Under the pieces are notes generated by a model. The model had not been told where the DNA came from, did not search any database, and saw nothing but the letters and a program-made list of their open reading frames with translations. From Fidelibacterota bacterium (GTDB lineage: Bacteria; Pseudomonadota; Alphaproteobacteria; Rhodospirillales; Rhodospirillaceae), in NCBI GenBank assembly GCA_947473445.1, contig CANJEU010000030.1:1-11550 (forward strand): a stretch of DNA of 11,550 nucleotides. Reading direction: 5' to 3'. This document shows, one piece after another, positions 1-7,252 of this stretch. The position numbers were made by a program, and so were the translations under genes. Each line of letters opens with the position of its first letter. The first letter of the stretch is position 1.

Positions 1-682
1 CCTTTGGCTCGATCACGGACAGATTCGCGGGGAAGGTGCGGCGATCTCGATTTGCGAACAATATGTCGCCTCGCTGTTCGAAGGGGCGACAACGCCCGAT
101 GGCCCTGTCAATCGCGGCCCGGCGCAGGAAGTTCAAGGCGAGTTCGTGCTGATGGATTCCGCCGCACCGCCGCGCGGCTCCATACCCGGCGCCACCAGCA
201 TCTCTGCCTTCAACGCCGAGGGCAGCACCTTTGGCAGTGGCGGCGCCACCATCCTAGATGTCGGTCTGTTCAGTCCAGCCGATGGTCAGCGATTGACTCA
301 GGTCGTCGAAGGACAGGAGATAGACCTCAAGGTGCTGGTCCGTGCCGACGTCGCCGTCGACCGTCCGATTGTCGGCTTCTATGTAAAAGACCGCCTGGGA
401 CAGTTCCTGCTCGGCGACAATAGCTTCTGGGATTCGGTGCCGCAGCCCACCATGGCTGAAGGCGAGCGCCTCGCCTTCCGCTTCCGCTTCAATTGGCCCG
501 CCCTTGCGCGCGGCAGCTATACGCTGACGGTTGCGATCGCCGATGGCGTCATGGAGCAACATATCCATCGCCATTGGATTCATGACGCGGTGATTTTCGA
601 AGTGCTGTCGAGTTCCGCCCGCCTTGCGCTCGTAGGCGTGCAGTTGCACCGTGTGCTCGTGGACCGCAATCCGGGCCCTTAG
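1..682 (+). CDS. wzt: Polysaccharide ABC exporter ATP-binding subunit (Wzt-like), C-terminal part, 5'-truncated by window
   Basis: The open frame enters from the left edge (first full codon at 2) and ends at TAG 680-682, giving 226 visible residues. The first residues, LWLDHGQIRGEG, followed by a helix ending in EQYVASLFEG, are the usual end of an ABC ATPase domain of the polysaccharide-export class. After a linker of about 45 residues comes a beta-rich domain that starts near FGSGGATILDVGLFSP and continues through PIVGFYVKDRLGQFLLG and HRHWIHDAVIFEV. This is the pattern of the Wzt C-terminal carbohydrate-binding domain, which in known systems recognises the chain terminus before export across the inner membrane with the Wzm permease. 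Walker A and B, the signature motif and the permease gene lie outside the window. What is seen is the C-terminal domain; the exporter role follows from the family. No convincing terminator separates it from the convergent gene 73 bp away. Confidence 0.87.
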   Translation, partial: LWLDHGQIRGEGAAISICEQYVASLFEGATTPDGPVNRGPAQEVQGEFVLMDSAAPPRGSIPGATSISAFNAEGSTFGSGGATILDVGLFSPADGQRLTQVVEGQEIDLKVLVRADVAVDRPIVGFYVKDRLGQFLLGDNSFWDSVPQPTMAEGERLAFRFRFNWPALARGSYTLTVAIADGVMEQHIHRHWIHDAVIFEVLSSSARLALVGVQLHRVLVDRNPGP

Positions 683-755
683 GCGTTTGCGCCGCGCCCT
701 CAAGACATTTTTCTGAAAGCGTCGCGAAGATCGGCTCAGCCCGCGTCCCGCACCC

Positions 756-2696
756 TTAGAAGTTGCCGTCTTGCTTGCCGTTTGGCGCATCGCCCGGAGG
801 CCTGAGCCACGCGAATTTATGCCGGACGCGGCAGCGCACTTCCATTTCCTTGAGCTTGAACGGCTGCTGTGTCGAAACAGGGTCGATGCGAACGAGGTCC
901 TGGAAACCGTTTGGACTCATACCCCGCAACGTGATCTCGCCAAGGCCGGCCGCGCGGGCCGATAGGGCTACCGTTGCTGTGGCGGGATCGGCAAATCCGG
1001 GTTGATCGGGCCTTAGGAGAAAAAGCTGTGCGATGTCATCTTTCGCTGTCTCGATCCGCATCGTCACATCCACCACCAAGCAATCTTTCAAAGTTCCAGA
1101 TGAAAGTGTGAGCGAAAGAATGGGATCGCCGCTCGACGGTTGCAACGGCACACCGTCCGCAGGCGGGGCGGTGGGATCTATATTCACCAGACTGATGGCC
1201 CCAGGCGCCGCGCGCGACCAGCAGAACAGCGGCTCCGTCGCAGCCCCGAGAGGAACCGGCTGCAGGGGGAAGATCCGGGTAAACGAGGCGCCGGTGATCA
1301 GCGCATGGACGTAGGCTGCACTAAGATCGGCTGGATAGAGGCCCGGACACAGCATCTCCTCGCCCAGCCCTGCGAGTTTTTCACGCAGGCAGGCGACTTG
1401 GGTTACAAGCCGCTCATCCATCAAATCGCGAAAATGCCTACCATGGGCGAACGCGCCGCCGGCGGCCGCGCCGATGATGATCAGGCACGTCAAGGCCGGC
1501 AATGCCACGCGCGGCAAAAGGCGGGCGCTCGTGCGCGTATTCAGCGCCACCAATGCGGCGGCGGCAAACCATGGGGGCAGCAGCGTGACCCAAAAGAAGT
1601 GCATCCGGAAGCTATGACCGACTTGGAAGACTTCGGCGACGTCCTGGTGGGTCGCATACAAATTCGCCCGCCCGCCGGCAAGCATGGCAAGGTAGCCGGC
1701 GACCATCGCGAGCAGGACGACAAAGACCGTGGTCACGCGCGCCGGGGCGGGATCCAGGCTTCGGTTTGCGGCCATCTTTCGAAGGAGCAGCGCCGCGAGA
1801 GCAAGGGCCAGCGCTGTAAGCGCCGCCGCCAAAGTGAGCGACAGGAAGGGGTGCGTGCCCGGCAGCGTCAGCGCGCGTGCCACTTTGGCGAAGAGATAAA
1901 CCCAATATGAAGAATCCCACGGAAACGCGAAGGCGCCGCCCGGCATGTGCAGGCCTTTCTGGTGCCCCAGGATGACCCACGCCTGCGCCGGCACAGTCAC
2001 TAGCGCCACGCCCAGCAACGCCATCGCGCCGTCTCGCAACGTGAGCGTTCCTGCGCGCCGCTCGTCCTGGGAGACAGGACGCATCGGCGCCAACACCATT
2101 AAGGTTAGCGCCATAACAAGCGTAGCGGCCGCGCCGGAAATGTAGGTGAAGCCCGCGAGTAGACCTAGACAGAGCACGACGGCGAGACTTAACCAACGAC
2201 TCCAGCGCGCCAGCAGGATGACAGCCAATGCTGCCAGAAGCAGGACGACTGGCAGCCCCTGATGGTAAGCCATGTCCTGGAAGCCCCAGTACGTGGCCGG
2301 CTGAATCGCAAAGACACACAGGGCGAAAGCCGCGGCGGAGGAAAGACGGTCTGGCAGCGCGTATGTCAGTAATCGCCACTGGATCCAGAGCAGCCCCCCG
2401 AGCACGGCCAGCATGCTGAAGAGCTGATAGGCGATTGTATTGCCGGCGAGATACCGATGAGCGAGCGCATCGAGAGCCATGCCCACGGGGTAGAGCGTGT
2501 CGTTGGCCGGACGAAACAGATCTTTAAGGGCTAAGGATTGAGCGCTCCACAACTCATAGGAGCGAAAATCATCGTAGAACGGCAAGTCGATGCTGTACCG
2601 CAGCCACATAAGCGCCTGCGTACCAAGGCTCAAAATCGGAACCGCGATCAAGGCCGTGCCCAGCGCTCTTTGCCAGGATGCGGAACCGGTCGACAT
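756..2696 (-). CDS. Polytopic membrane protein, GT-C-like (putative lipid-linked sugar glycosyltransferase), with soluble C-terminal domain
   Basis: The protein has 646 residues from ATG 2696 to TAA 756. It has about eleven hydrophobic segments in residues 12-440, followed by some 200 residues of soluble, probably beta-rich sequence. After the first membrane segment comes PFYDDFRSY, with adjacent acids D42-D43. That is the position where GT-C enzymes, which use polyprenyl-phosphate sugars on the periplasmic side, carry their catalytic acidic pair. I recognise no specific family, so the enzymatic role is inferred from topology, this motif and the polysaccharide neighbourhood. The frame is open up to a GTG at 2789, but that start would overlap the hairpin at 2769-2795 and adds about 31 polar residues without a Shine-Dalgarno. 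ATG 2696 has AGAGG 10 nt upstream and puts the first membrane helix near the N-terminus. It follows the rml operon by 129 bp and converges on the exporter gene. It could instead be a structural membrane protein or a modification protein of another type. Confidence 0.72.
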   Translation of the reverse strand: MSTGSASWQRALGTALIAVPILSLGTQALMWLRYSIDLPFYDDFRSYELWSAQSLALKDLFRPANDTLYPVGMALDALAHRYLAGNTIAYQLFSMLAVLGGLLWIQWRLLTYALPDRLSSAAAFALCVFAIQPATYWGFQDMAYHQGLPVVLLLAALAVILLARWSRWLSLAVVLCLGLLAGFTYISGAAATLVMALTLMVLAPMRPVSQDERRAGTLTLRDGAMALLGVALVTVPAQAWVILGHQKGLHMPGGAFAFPWDSSYWVYLFAKVARALTLPGTHPFLSLTLAAALTALALALAALLLRKMAANRSLDPAPARVTTVFVVLLAMVAGYLAMLAGGRANLYATHQDVAEVFQVGHSFRMHFFWVTLLPPWFAAAALVALNTRTSARLLPRVALPALTCLIIIGAAAGGAFAHGRHFRDLMDERLVTQVACLREKLAGLGEEMLCPGLYPADLSAAYVHALITGASFTRIFPLQPVPLGAATEPLFCWSRAAPGAISLVNIDPTAPPADGVPLQPSSGDPILSLTLSSGTLKDCLVVDVTMRIETAKDDIAQLFLLRPDQPGFADPATATVALSARAAGLGEITLRGMSPNGFQDLVRIDPVSTQQPFKLKEMEVRCRVRHKFAWLRPPGDAPNGKQDGNF

Positions 2697-2706
2697 GCAA
2701 AAACAG

Positions 2707-2711
2707 CCTCT
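2707..2711 (-). promoter_or_regulatory. Ribosome binding site deciding the start at 2696
   Basis: Read on the minus strand, AGAGG lies 10 nt before ATG 2696. The spacing is slightly long, but no comparable site precedes the further-upstream in-frame GTG at 2789, so the ATG is preferred. Confidence 0.5.
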
Positions 2712-2768
2712 GGGGGCGGACGGGTACGGCCGCCCGATGCTATCTAAACGGTGCGCGCGCCAAAACGT

Positions 2769-2795
2769 TGCGGCGTGCGCCCTCAGCACGCCGCA
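2769..2795 (-). terminator. Probable intrinsic terminator of the rml operon
   Basis: TGCGGCGTGC at 2769-2778 and GCACGCCGCA at 2786-2795 are exact inverted repeats, giving a GC-rich 10-bp stem with a 7-nt loop. On the minus strand the stem is followed by ACGTTTTGG, so there is a short run of four T that starts two bases after the stem. On the plus strand no T-run follows. It begins about 30 bp after the GT2 stop codon, as expected for an operon-end terminator. The T-tract is weak, so it may act as an RNA 3'-end stabiliser or an attenuating terminator rather than a full stop. Confidence 0.6.
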
Positions 2796-2825
2796 GACGA
2801 TCCGGTGTACGAAAACGTACCGCTC

Positions 2826-3785
2826 TTACCGGCGGACCAAAGATGTCTTCTTGAGGAACGCAGCCGGGTTCCAACTAATCCAGCGACCGGCGTTTGCCTG
2901 CGGCGATCGCAGGCGCTGGATTTTCCTGCGATCCGCACAAAAGGTCCGCGTCTGTATGAGTCCCGCCCAAAGGCCCTTCATGCGAGGCGAGGTCGGGTGG
3001 CGCATAAATCCGATGACTTGCAGCACCGCAAAGGCCGGCAACGCAAAACACATCAGGATGAAGGGCATGTTCTTCACCAGGACCCACCACTGATTTCGCG
3101 CGATCAGATAATTCGCGAAATCGGAAAGGCCTTCAAAGCTCGCCCCGCCCACATGTGACACAACGGCGGCGGGAACGACGGCGCATTCGGCGCCGGCGAG
3201 CCGTAGGCGAAAGGCCACGTCGACATCTTCGTAGAAGCAGAAGAACCGCTCGTCGAAACCGCCGATCTCACGCAGGAGGTGCGCGCGGTAGAGCGCGGCG
3301 GCCGCACAGACGCCAAAGCTATACGCGAGATCGCCGTTCACACCCGGCCGTGTCGTTCCACGCCAAGCCTGTCCCGTGAGCAGATAGTGATCACCGAAGC
3401 CGTCGATCTTTTGGGAATCCGCGGCACTCAGCTGAAGCGATCCGAAAGCCCCGACCTGGGGATGCCGATCGGCCGCCGACAAAAGTGTCGCGAGCCAATC
3501 GGGCTCGGGAAACGCATCAGGATTGAGCGCGACCAGGAACGGCGTATCGCAGGCTGCGAGCGCGACGTTCATGCCGCCAGCAAACCCGAGGTTCTCCGTC
3601 ATCTCGCGATAGTTAACGACGAACGGCAAGCCAGCGAGCAGAGCCGCGGGGCGCTCGCGCGAGGCGTTGTCGATCAACAAGACGCGGAAGTTCTTTTCGC
3701 TCTGAGCCGCGAGCGCCGCAAGGCATCGGCCCAGCGTGACACCAGAATTATAGCTGATGATGGCGATGGTGACCCGGGCGGGCAT
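2826..3785 (-). CDS. Glycosyltransferase family 2 (rhamnosyltransferase-like)
   Basis: The protein has 319 residues, typical for GT2 enzymes of the WbbL/rhamnosyltransferase group. The N-terminal nucleotide-sugar fold begins VTIAIISYNSG, with D39-N40-A41-S42 and the glycine-rich ENLGFAGGMN at 64-73. The metal-binding DxD site appears in its family variant N88-P89-D90. GGFDERFFCFYEDVD at 175-189 supplies the catalytic E-D-x-D region near the acceptor site. A hydrophobic stretch at about 233-262 probably attaches the enzyme to the cytoplasmic membrane. ATG 3785 follows the rmlA stop by one base (TGA-G-ATG) with no strong Shine-Dalgarno, so translation is probably coupled to rmlA. Being last in an operon that makes dTDP-L-rhamnose makes a rhamnosyl donor likely, but GT2 sequences do not reveal donor and acceptor on their own. 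The final 35 residues are basic and hydrophilic. Confidence 0.9.
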   Translation of the reverse strand: MPARVTIAIISYNSGVTLGRCLAALAAQSEKNFRVLLIDNASRERPAALLAGLPFVVNYREMTENLGFAGGMNVALAACDTPFLVALNPDAFPEPDWLATLLSAADRHPQVGAFGSLQLSAADSQKIDGFGDHYLLTGQAWRGTTRPGVNGDLAYSFGVCAAAALYRAHLLREIGGFDERFFCFYEDVDVAFRLRLAGAECAVVPAAVVSHVGGASFEGLSDFANYLIARNQWWVLVKNMPFILMCFALPAFAVLQVIGFMRHPTSPRMKGLWAGLIQTRTFCADRRKIQRLRSPQANAGRWISWNPAAFLKKTSLVRR

Positions 3786-3786
3786 C

Positions 3787-4662
3787 TCAGGAGTTGGGGT
3801 GGTCCACGAGGTGAATTAGATACTCGCCATAACCGCTTTTGCGCATCTTTTCGCCGAGGGCGACCAGTTGTCCTTCGTCGATCCAGCCGTTCGCGTAAGC
3901 GATTTCCTCAGGCACGCAAATCCGCTGGCCTTGACGCTTTTCGATGGTCTGCACGAAGCTCGACGCTTCGATCAGACTGTCGTAGGTGCCGGTATCGAAC
4001 CAGGCGAAGCCGCGGCCGAGTCGTTCGACCTCAAGGCCGCCGCGCTCAAGATAGACGCGGTTGAGATCGGTGATTTCAAGCTCGCCGCGGGGGCTTGGTT
4101 TGAGATCGGCGGCGATATTCACAACGTCATTGTCGTAGAAATAGAGTCCCGTGACCGCCCAGGCGGATTTTGGCGCCTTGGGTTTTTCCTCGATCGAGTT
4201 TGGCTTTCCGTCAGCCCCGAAGGCGACGATGCCGTACCTCTCGGGATCGCGCACATGGTAGCCGAAAACGGTTGCGCCCTTATCGCGCGCGCCCGCGCTG
4301 CGCAGCTTTTCGGTCAGACCGTGGCCGTAGAAGATATTGTCGCCCAGGACGAGCGCGCAGGGCGCGTTCCCGACAAACGACTTGCCGATGATAAAGGCCT
4401 GCGCGAGACCATCGGGGCTTGGCTGCTGCGCGTAGGTCAGGTTCATGCCCCAGCGCTGACCGTCGCCCAGCAGATGCTGGAAGCCGGCCGCATCATGAGG
4501 CGTCGTGATGATAAGCACATCGCGAATCCCCGCCAGCATCAGCGTGCTCAGCGGATAATAGATCATCGGCTTGTCGTAGACCGGCAGCAACTGCTTGGAC
4601 ACCGAATAGGTGATCGGATGCAGACGCGTTCCGGACCCTCCAGCGAGGATGATTCCCTTCAT
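3787..4662 (-). CDS. rmlA: Glucose-1-phosphate thymidylyltransferase RmlA
   Basis: RmlA condenses glucose-1-phosphate with dTTP to dTDP-glucose, the first step of dTDP-L-rhamnose synthesis in the cytoplasm. The 291 residues match the family length. The nucleotide-binding motif GGSGTRLHP is at 8-16, K23 follows in SVSKQLLPVYDKP, the Mg-binding LGDNIFYG has D108, EEKP is at 158-161, TGLYFYD begins at 171, and the second metal-site aspartate is D223 in WFDTGT. All expected active-site elements are present. The frame extends upstream to 4743, but MKGIILAGG is the normal family N-terminus and has a good ribosome site (4670-4674), so ATG 4662 is chosen. The gene follows rmlD by 35 bp and abuts the GT2 gene. 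RmlA is commonly feedback-inhibited by dTDP-rhamnose; nothing in the sequence contradicts this. Confidence 0.97.
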   Translation of the reverse strand: MKGIILAGGSGTRLHPITYSVSKQLLPVYDKPMIYYPLSTLMLAGIRDVLIITTPHDAAGFQHLLGDGQRWGMNLTYAQQPSPDGLAQAFIIGKSFVGNAPCALVLGDNIFYGHGLTEKLRSAGARDKGATVFGYHVRDPERYGIVAFGADGKPNSIEEKPKAPKSAWAVTGLYFYDNDVVNIAADLKPSPRGELEITDLNRVYLERGGLEVERLGRGFAWFDTGTYDSLIEASSFVQTIEKRQGQRICVPEEIAYANGWIDEGQLVALGEKMRKSGYGEYLIHLVDHPNS

Positions 4663-4669
4663 AACGTAT

Positions 4670-4674
4670 TCCTC
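4670..4674 (-). promoter_or_regulatory. Ribosome binding site of rmlA
   Basis: GAGGA on the minus strand lies 7 nt before ATG 4662. It settles the start against the in-frame codon at 4743, which lies within the end of rmlD. Confidence 0.8.
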
Positions 4675-4697
4675 AATGCGAATGGAAAGCTGCTGCG

Positions 4698-5585
4698 CTA
4701 ACCGAGCGTTTTGGCCAGCATCTCCTTGAGGGACTCTTCCCAAGGACGCTGCATAATGCCGTAAGTGCGGCCTATCTTGCCACAGTCGAGCACCGAATTC
4801 GCCGGCCGTTTGGCCGGGGTCGGATATTCGGCGGTCGTGATGGCTTCTACTTTCGGGCGGCGGCCTATGTTTTGCGCCGCGAGGTCGAAGACTTGCTCAG
4901 CAAATCCGTGCCAGGTAACGGCGCCGCCGCCGGTGTAATGGAAGGTCCCGTAGGCCTCTTCTGGCAACGCCTCGGAAATCACACGCCGGGCAATCAGCAG
5001 TAGCGCATCGGCGATATCGCCGGCGAAAGTGGGTGAGCCGCGCTGGTCGTCGACGACCCGCAGCACATCGCGTTCACGCCCCAGGCGCAACATCGTCTTA
5101 ACGAAGTTATTGCCGTGCACGCCATAGACCCAGGCCGTGCGCAGGATGATGTGGCGGTCGAGGAACGCACGCACCGCCGCTTCGCCGGCAAGTTTACTTT
5201 CGCCGTAGACACCAAGCGGGGCGGTAAAATCGTCCTCGACGTAAGGATGTTTGCTTTCCCCATCGAAGACATAGTCCGTGGACAGATGCACCAGGGTGAT
5301 CTCGCGCGCCGCGCAAACGGCCGCGAGATGCCCTGCGCCGTCGCGGTTCACGTCGAACGCGCGGCCTTTGTCGCCCTCGGCCTTATCAACGGCGGTATAT
5401 GCGGCGGCATTGATGACCACGCGTGGCGCCACCGCCGCGACCGTGGAATGAACGGCTTTGCTATCGGAAATGTCGAGCTCTGTGCGGCTGAGGGCGCGAA
5501 CACTTAAACCCGCGCCGGTGGCCCGCTGCTCAATCTCCCACGCAACCTGTCCGCCGGCGCCCGTCAGCAGTATGTCGGTCGTCAC
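4698..5585 (-). CDS. rmlD: dTDP-4-dehydrorhamnose reductase RmlD
   Basis: RmlD reduces dTDP-4-keto-L-rhamnose to dTDP-L-rhamnose with NAD(P)H, the last step of the pathway. From GTG 5585 the protein has 295 residues, the usual length. The Rossmann glycine motif TGAGGQV is at 8-14, NAAAYTAVDKAE at 59-70 and LSTDYVFDG at 101-109 include the catalytic T103, and the short-chain dehydrogenase pair is Y127 and K131 in GVYGESK. The frame continues upstream to 5723, but the family N-terminus is at TTDILLTGAGG. The GTG overlaps the rmlB stop as GTGA, a 4-bp overlap typical of translational coupling, and only a weak ribosome site precedes it. Q13 followed by V rather than the common L is a conservative change. 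A GTG start explains why an ATG-only gene caller would choose a wrong, longer start. Confidence 0.95.
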   Translation of the reverse strand: MTTDILLTGAGGQVAWEIEQRATGAGLSVRALSRTELDISDSKAVHSTVAAVAPRVVINAAAYTAVDKAEGDKGRAFDVNRDGAGHLAAVCAAREITLVHLSTDYVFDGESKHPYVEDDFTAPLGVYGESKLAGEAAVRAFLDRHIILRTAWVYGVHGNNFVKTMLRLGRERDVLRVVDDQRGSPTFAGDIADALLLIARRVISEALPEEAYGTFHYTGGGAVTWHGFAEQVFDLAAQNIGRRPKVEAITTAEYPTPAKRPANSVLDCGKIGRTYGIMQRPWEESLKEMLAKTLG

Positions 5586-6643
5586 GCCGATTTTCTCGTC
5601 GAGAGGCCGAGACGTTGGCCCGCATAGGAACCAGCGCGGATTTTCGTCCACCACGGACGATTGGCCAGATACCAGGCGACGGTTTTGCACAATCCACTCT
5701 CGAAGGTCTCGCGCGGCTGCCACCCAAGCTCGCCGCTGATCTTGGTGATATCCATGGCGTAGCGGGCGTCATGCCCCGGGCGGTCCGCCACGAAGGTGAT
5801 CAGCTCGCGCGCGGGTTTCGCACCTGGCGCGAGTTCATCGATCAGGTCGCAAATGGCGCGCACGACGTCGATATTCTTGCGCTCGGCTTCGCCGCCGACG
5901 TTGTAAACCTCGCCGACGCGGCCATTTTTTACGACTGTCCACAGTGCGCGCGCATGGTCTTCAACGAATAGCCAATCGCGCACGTTCGCGCCGGTTCCGT
6001 AAACCGGGAGAGGCTTGCCTTCGAGCGCATTGAGGATCGTGAGCGGGATCAGCTTTTCGGGGAAATGGTACGGTCCGTAGTTGTTCGAACAATTGGTGGT
6101 CACGACGGGCATGCCGTAGGTGTGATGCCAGGCGCGCACCAAATGATCCGATCCGGCTTTCGACGCGGAATAGGGCGAGTTGGGCGCATAGGGCGTCGTT
6201 TCGGTGAACAAGCCTTCGGCGCCCAGCGAGCCATAAACCTCATCGGTCGAAATGTGATGGAACCGGAACGCGTCCTTGCGCGCGGCCGGCAGCGGCTGCC
6301 AATAGGCGCGCGCCGCCTCCAGCATGGTGTACGTGCCGACGACATTCGTGGTGATGAAGGCCGCGGGGCCGTCGATCGACCGGTCGACATGGCTTTCCGC
6401 GGCAAGGTGCATGACCGCATCGGGCTGTTCGGCCGCGAACAGATCTGTCATCGCCTGGGCATCGCAGACGTTCGCGTGCACAAACTTATAGCGCCCACTG
6501 TTTTCGACCGGCGCGAGGGAGTCGAGGTTGCCGGCATAAGTCAGAGCATCGACATTCACGACGTCGATATTCTCTTCACCTGCCAAGAGCCGAACCACCG
6601 CCGAGCCGATAAAGCCGGCGCCGCCCGTCACGATAACCTTCAT
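5582..6643 (-). CDS. rmlB: dTDP-glucose 4,6-dehydratase RmlB
   Basis: RmlB converts dTDP-glucose to dTDP-4-keto-6-deoxyglucose using bound NAD, the second step of the rhamnose pathway. The 353 residues match the family. The Rossmann motif TGGAGFIGS is at 6-14, LAAESHVDRS at 80-89 is the characteristic family segment, and STDEVYG at 132-138 supplies the catalytic T133-D134-E135 triad. The Y158-x3-K162 pair is in SPYSASK, with NNYGP and FVEDHA further on. A GTG lies directly before the ATG (GTG-ATG); the ATG at 6643 has AAGGA 7 nt upstream and is preferred. Starting at the GTG would add one residue. The gene follows rmlC by 21 bp and overlaps rmlD by 4 bp. Confidence 0.97.
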   Translation of the reverse strand: MKVIVTGGAGFIGSAVVRLLAGEENIDVVNVDALTYAGNLDSLAPVENSGRYKFVHANVCDAQAMTDLFAAEQPDAVMHLAAESHVDRSIDGPAAFITTNVVGTYTMLEAARAYWQPLPAARKDAFRFHHISTDEVYGSLGAEGLFTETTPYAPNSPYSASKAGSDHLVRAWHHTYGMPVVTTNCSNNYGPYHFPEKLIPLTILNALEGKPLPVYGTGANVRDWLFVEDHARALWTVVKNGRVGEVYNVGGEAERKNIDVVRAICDLIDELAPGAKPARELITFVADRPGHDARYAMDITKISGELGWQPRETFESGLCKTVAWYLANRPWWTKIRAGSYAGQRLGLSTRKSA

Positions 6644-6650
6644 CACGCCA

Positions 6651-6655
6651 TCCTT
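6651..6655 (-). promoter_or_regulatory. Ribosome binding site of rmlB
   Basis: AAGGA on the minus strand sits 7 nt before ATG 6643 and only 4 nt before the adjacent GTG at 6646, which favours the ATG. The site is part of a 13-bp sequence that recurs at 8960-8972. Confidence 0.75.
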
Positions 6656-6664
6656 ACGGTCTGT

Positions 6665-7222
6665 CTAGAAGTACGCCGGCAGATCCGCCAGGCGTGGCTG
6701 CACTTTGTCCTTGGCCGAAAGTATCGCATCGGCCTCGGTGACGGGCCATGCGATAGCAAGCGCAGGATCATTCCACAACAGGCCCAAGTCGTGCTGCGGC
6801 GAATAATAGTTCGTTACTTTATAAAGGACCTCGGTATCGGGCTCGAGGGTGAGCAATCCGTGGGCAAAACCCACCGGCACCAGGATCTGGTTCCACGCCT
6901 GGGCTGAAATGACGGCCGCGACATGCTTGCCGTAGGTGGGCGAGGCCCGGCGCAGGTCCACTGCCACGTCGAGGATCGATCCGCGAATGACGCGTACCAG
7001 CTTGTCCTGGGCAAAGGGTGTCGTTTGAAAATGAAGGCCCCGCATCGTCCCCTTAGCGGCGGAGAAGGCATGATTATCCTGCACGAAGGTAAGGTCGATC
7101 CCGGCATCGGCCAAGGCATGTTGCGAATAGGTCTCGGAAAAGAAGCCGCGCGCATCACCATGCTTCGTGGGACGCAAGATTTTCACGTCGGGGATCGCAA
7201 GACTTTCGACCGTCACGGACAT
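6665..7222 (-). CDS. rmlC: dTDP-4-dehydrorhamnose 3,5-epimerase RmlC
   Basis: RmlC inverts C3 and C5 of dTDP-4-keto-6-deoxyglucose, the third step of the pathway. The 185 residues form the usual small cupin. HGDARGFFSETY at 21-32 binds nucleotide, QDNHAFSAAKGTMRGLHFQ at 48-66 contains the catalytic base H64, VPVGFAHGLLTLE at 115-127 follows, and YKVTNYYSP at 134-142 carries the active-site tyrosine. WNDP at 150-153 is the conserved late motif. ATG 7222 has TGGAG 8 nt upstream on the minus strand (7231-7235), so the start is well supported. The gene lies 30 bp after the membrane glycosyltransferase and 21 bp before rmlB. All expected residues are present. Confidence 0.97.
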   Translation of the reverse strand: MSVTVESLAIPDVKILRPTKHGDARGFFSETYSQHALADAGIDLTFVQDNHAFSAAKGTMRGLHFQTTPFAQDKLVRVIRGSILDVAVDLRRASPTYGKHVAAVISAQAWNQILVPVGFAHGLLTLEPDTEVLYKVTNYYSPQHDLGLLWNDPALAIAWPVTEADAILSAKDKVQPRLADLPAYF

Positions 7223-7252
7223 ACGTATGACTCCAGGCTCATAGCAGCGGTC

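Larger units (their letters stand above)
2697..2825. other. Intergenic region between GT2 gene and membrane protein gene
   Basis: These 129 bp lie between two minus-strand genes. They contain the perfect 10-bp hairpin at 2769-2795 and a smaller 5-bp stem with an AAAA loop at 2807-2820. Between the hairpin and the downstream start I looked for a promoter on the minus strand. Only a poor pair, TTGGCG and TAGCAT with a short 15-nt spacer, is present, so no promoter is called. The gap size and the hairpin suggest the downstream membrane protein gene is transcribed separately or only by readthrough. Confidence 0.5.

Noticed and set aside
682..693. Small GGCG-TTTG-CGCC hairpin at the end of the exporter gene as a terminator
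   Set aside because: The stem is only 4 bp and no T-run follows on either strand.
1140..1910. 256-codon plus-strand frame opposite the membrane protein gene
   Set aside because: It is rich in R, Q and G with no hydrophobic core or motif. The opposite strand gives a clear multi-pass membrane protein.
3868..4701. 277-codon open frame on the plus strand opposite rmlA
   Set aside because: It lies wholly antisense to a gene with intact catalytic motifs and has no recognisable domain. GC-rich codon bias commonly leaves such open antisense frames.
4698..5723. Longer 341-residue version of RmlD starting at 5723
   Set aside because: The extra 46 residues lie inside rmlB and precede the family N-terminus; the GTG at 5585 overlapping the rmlB stop fits better.
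6065..6907. 280-codon open frame on the plus strand opposite rmlB and rmlC
   Set aside because: It spans the junction of two confirmed genes on the other strand and has an arginine- and glycine-rich composition typical of shadow frames.
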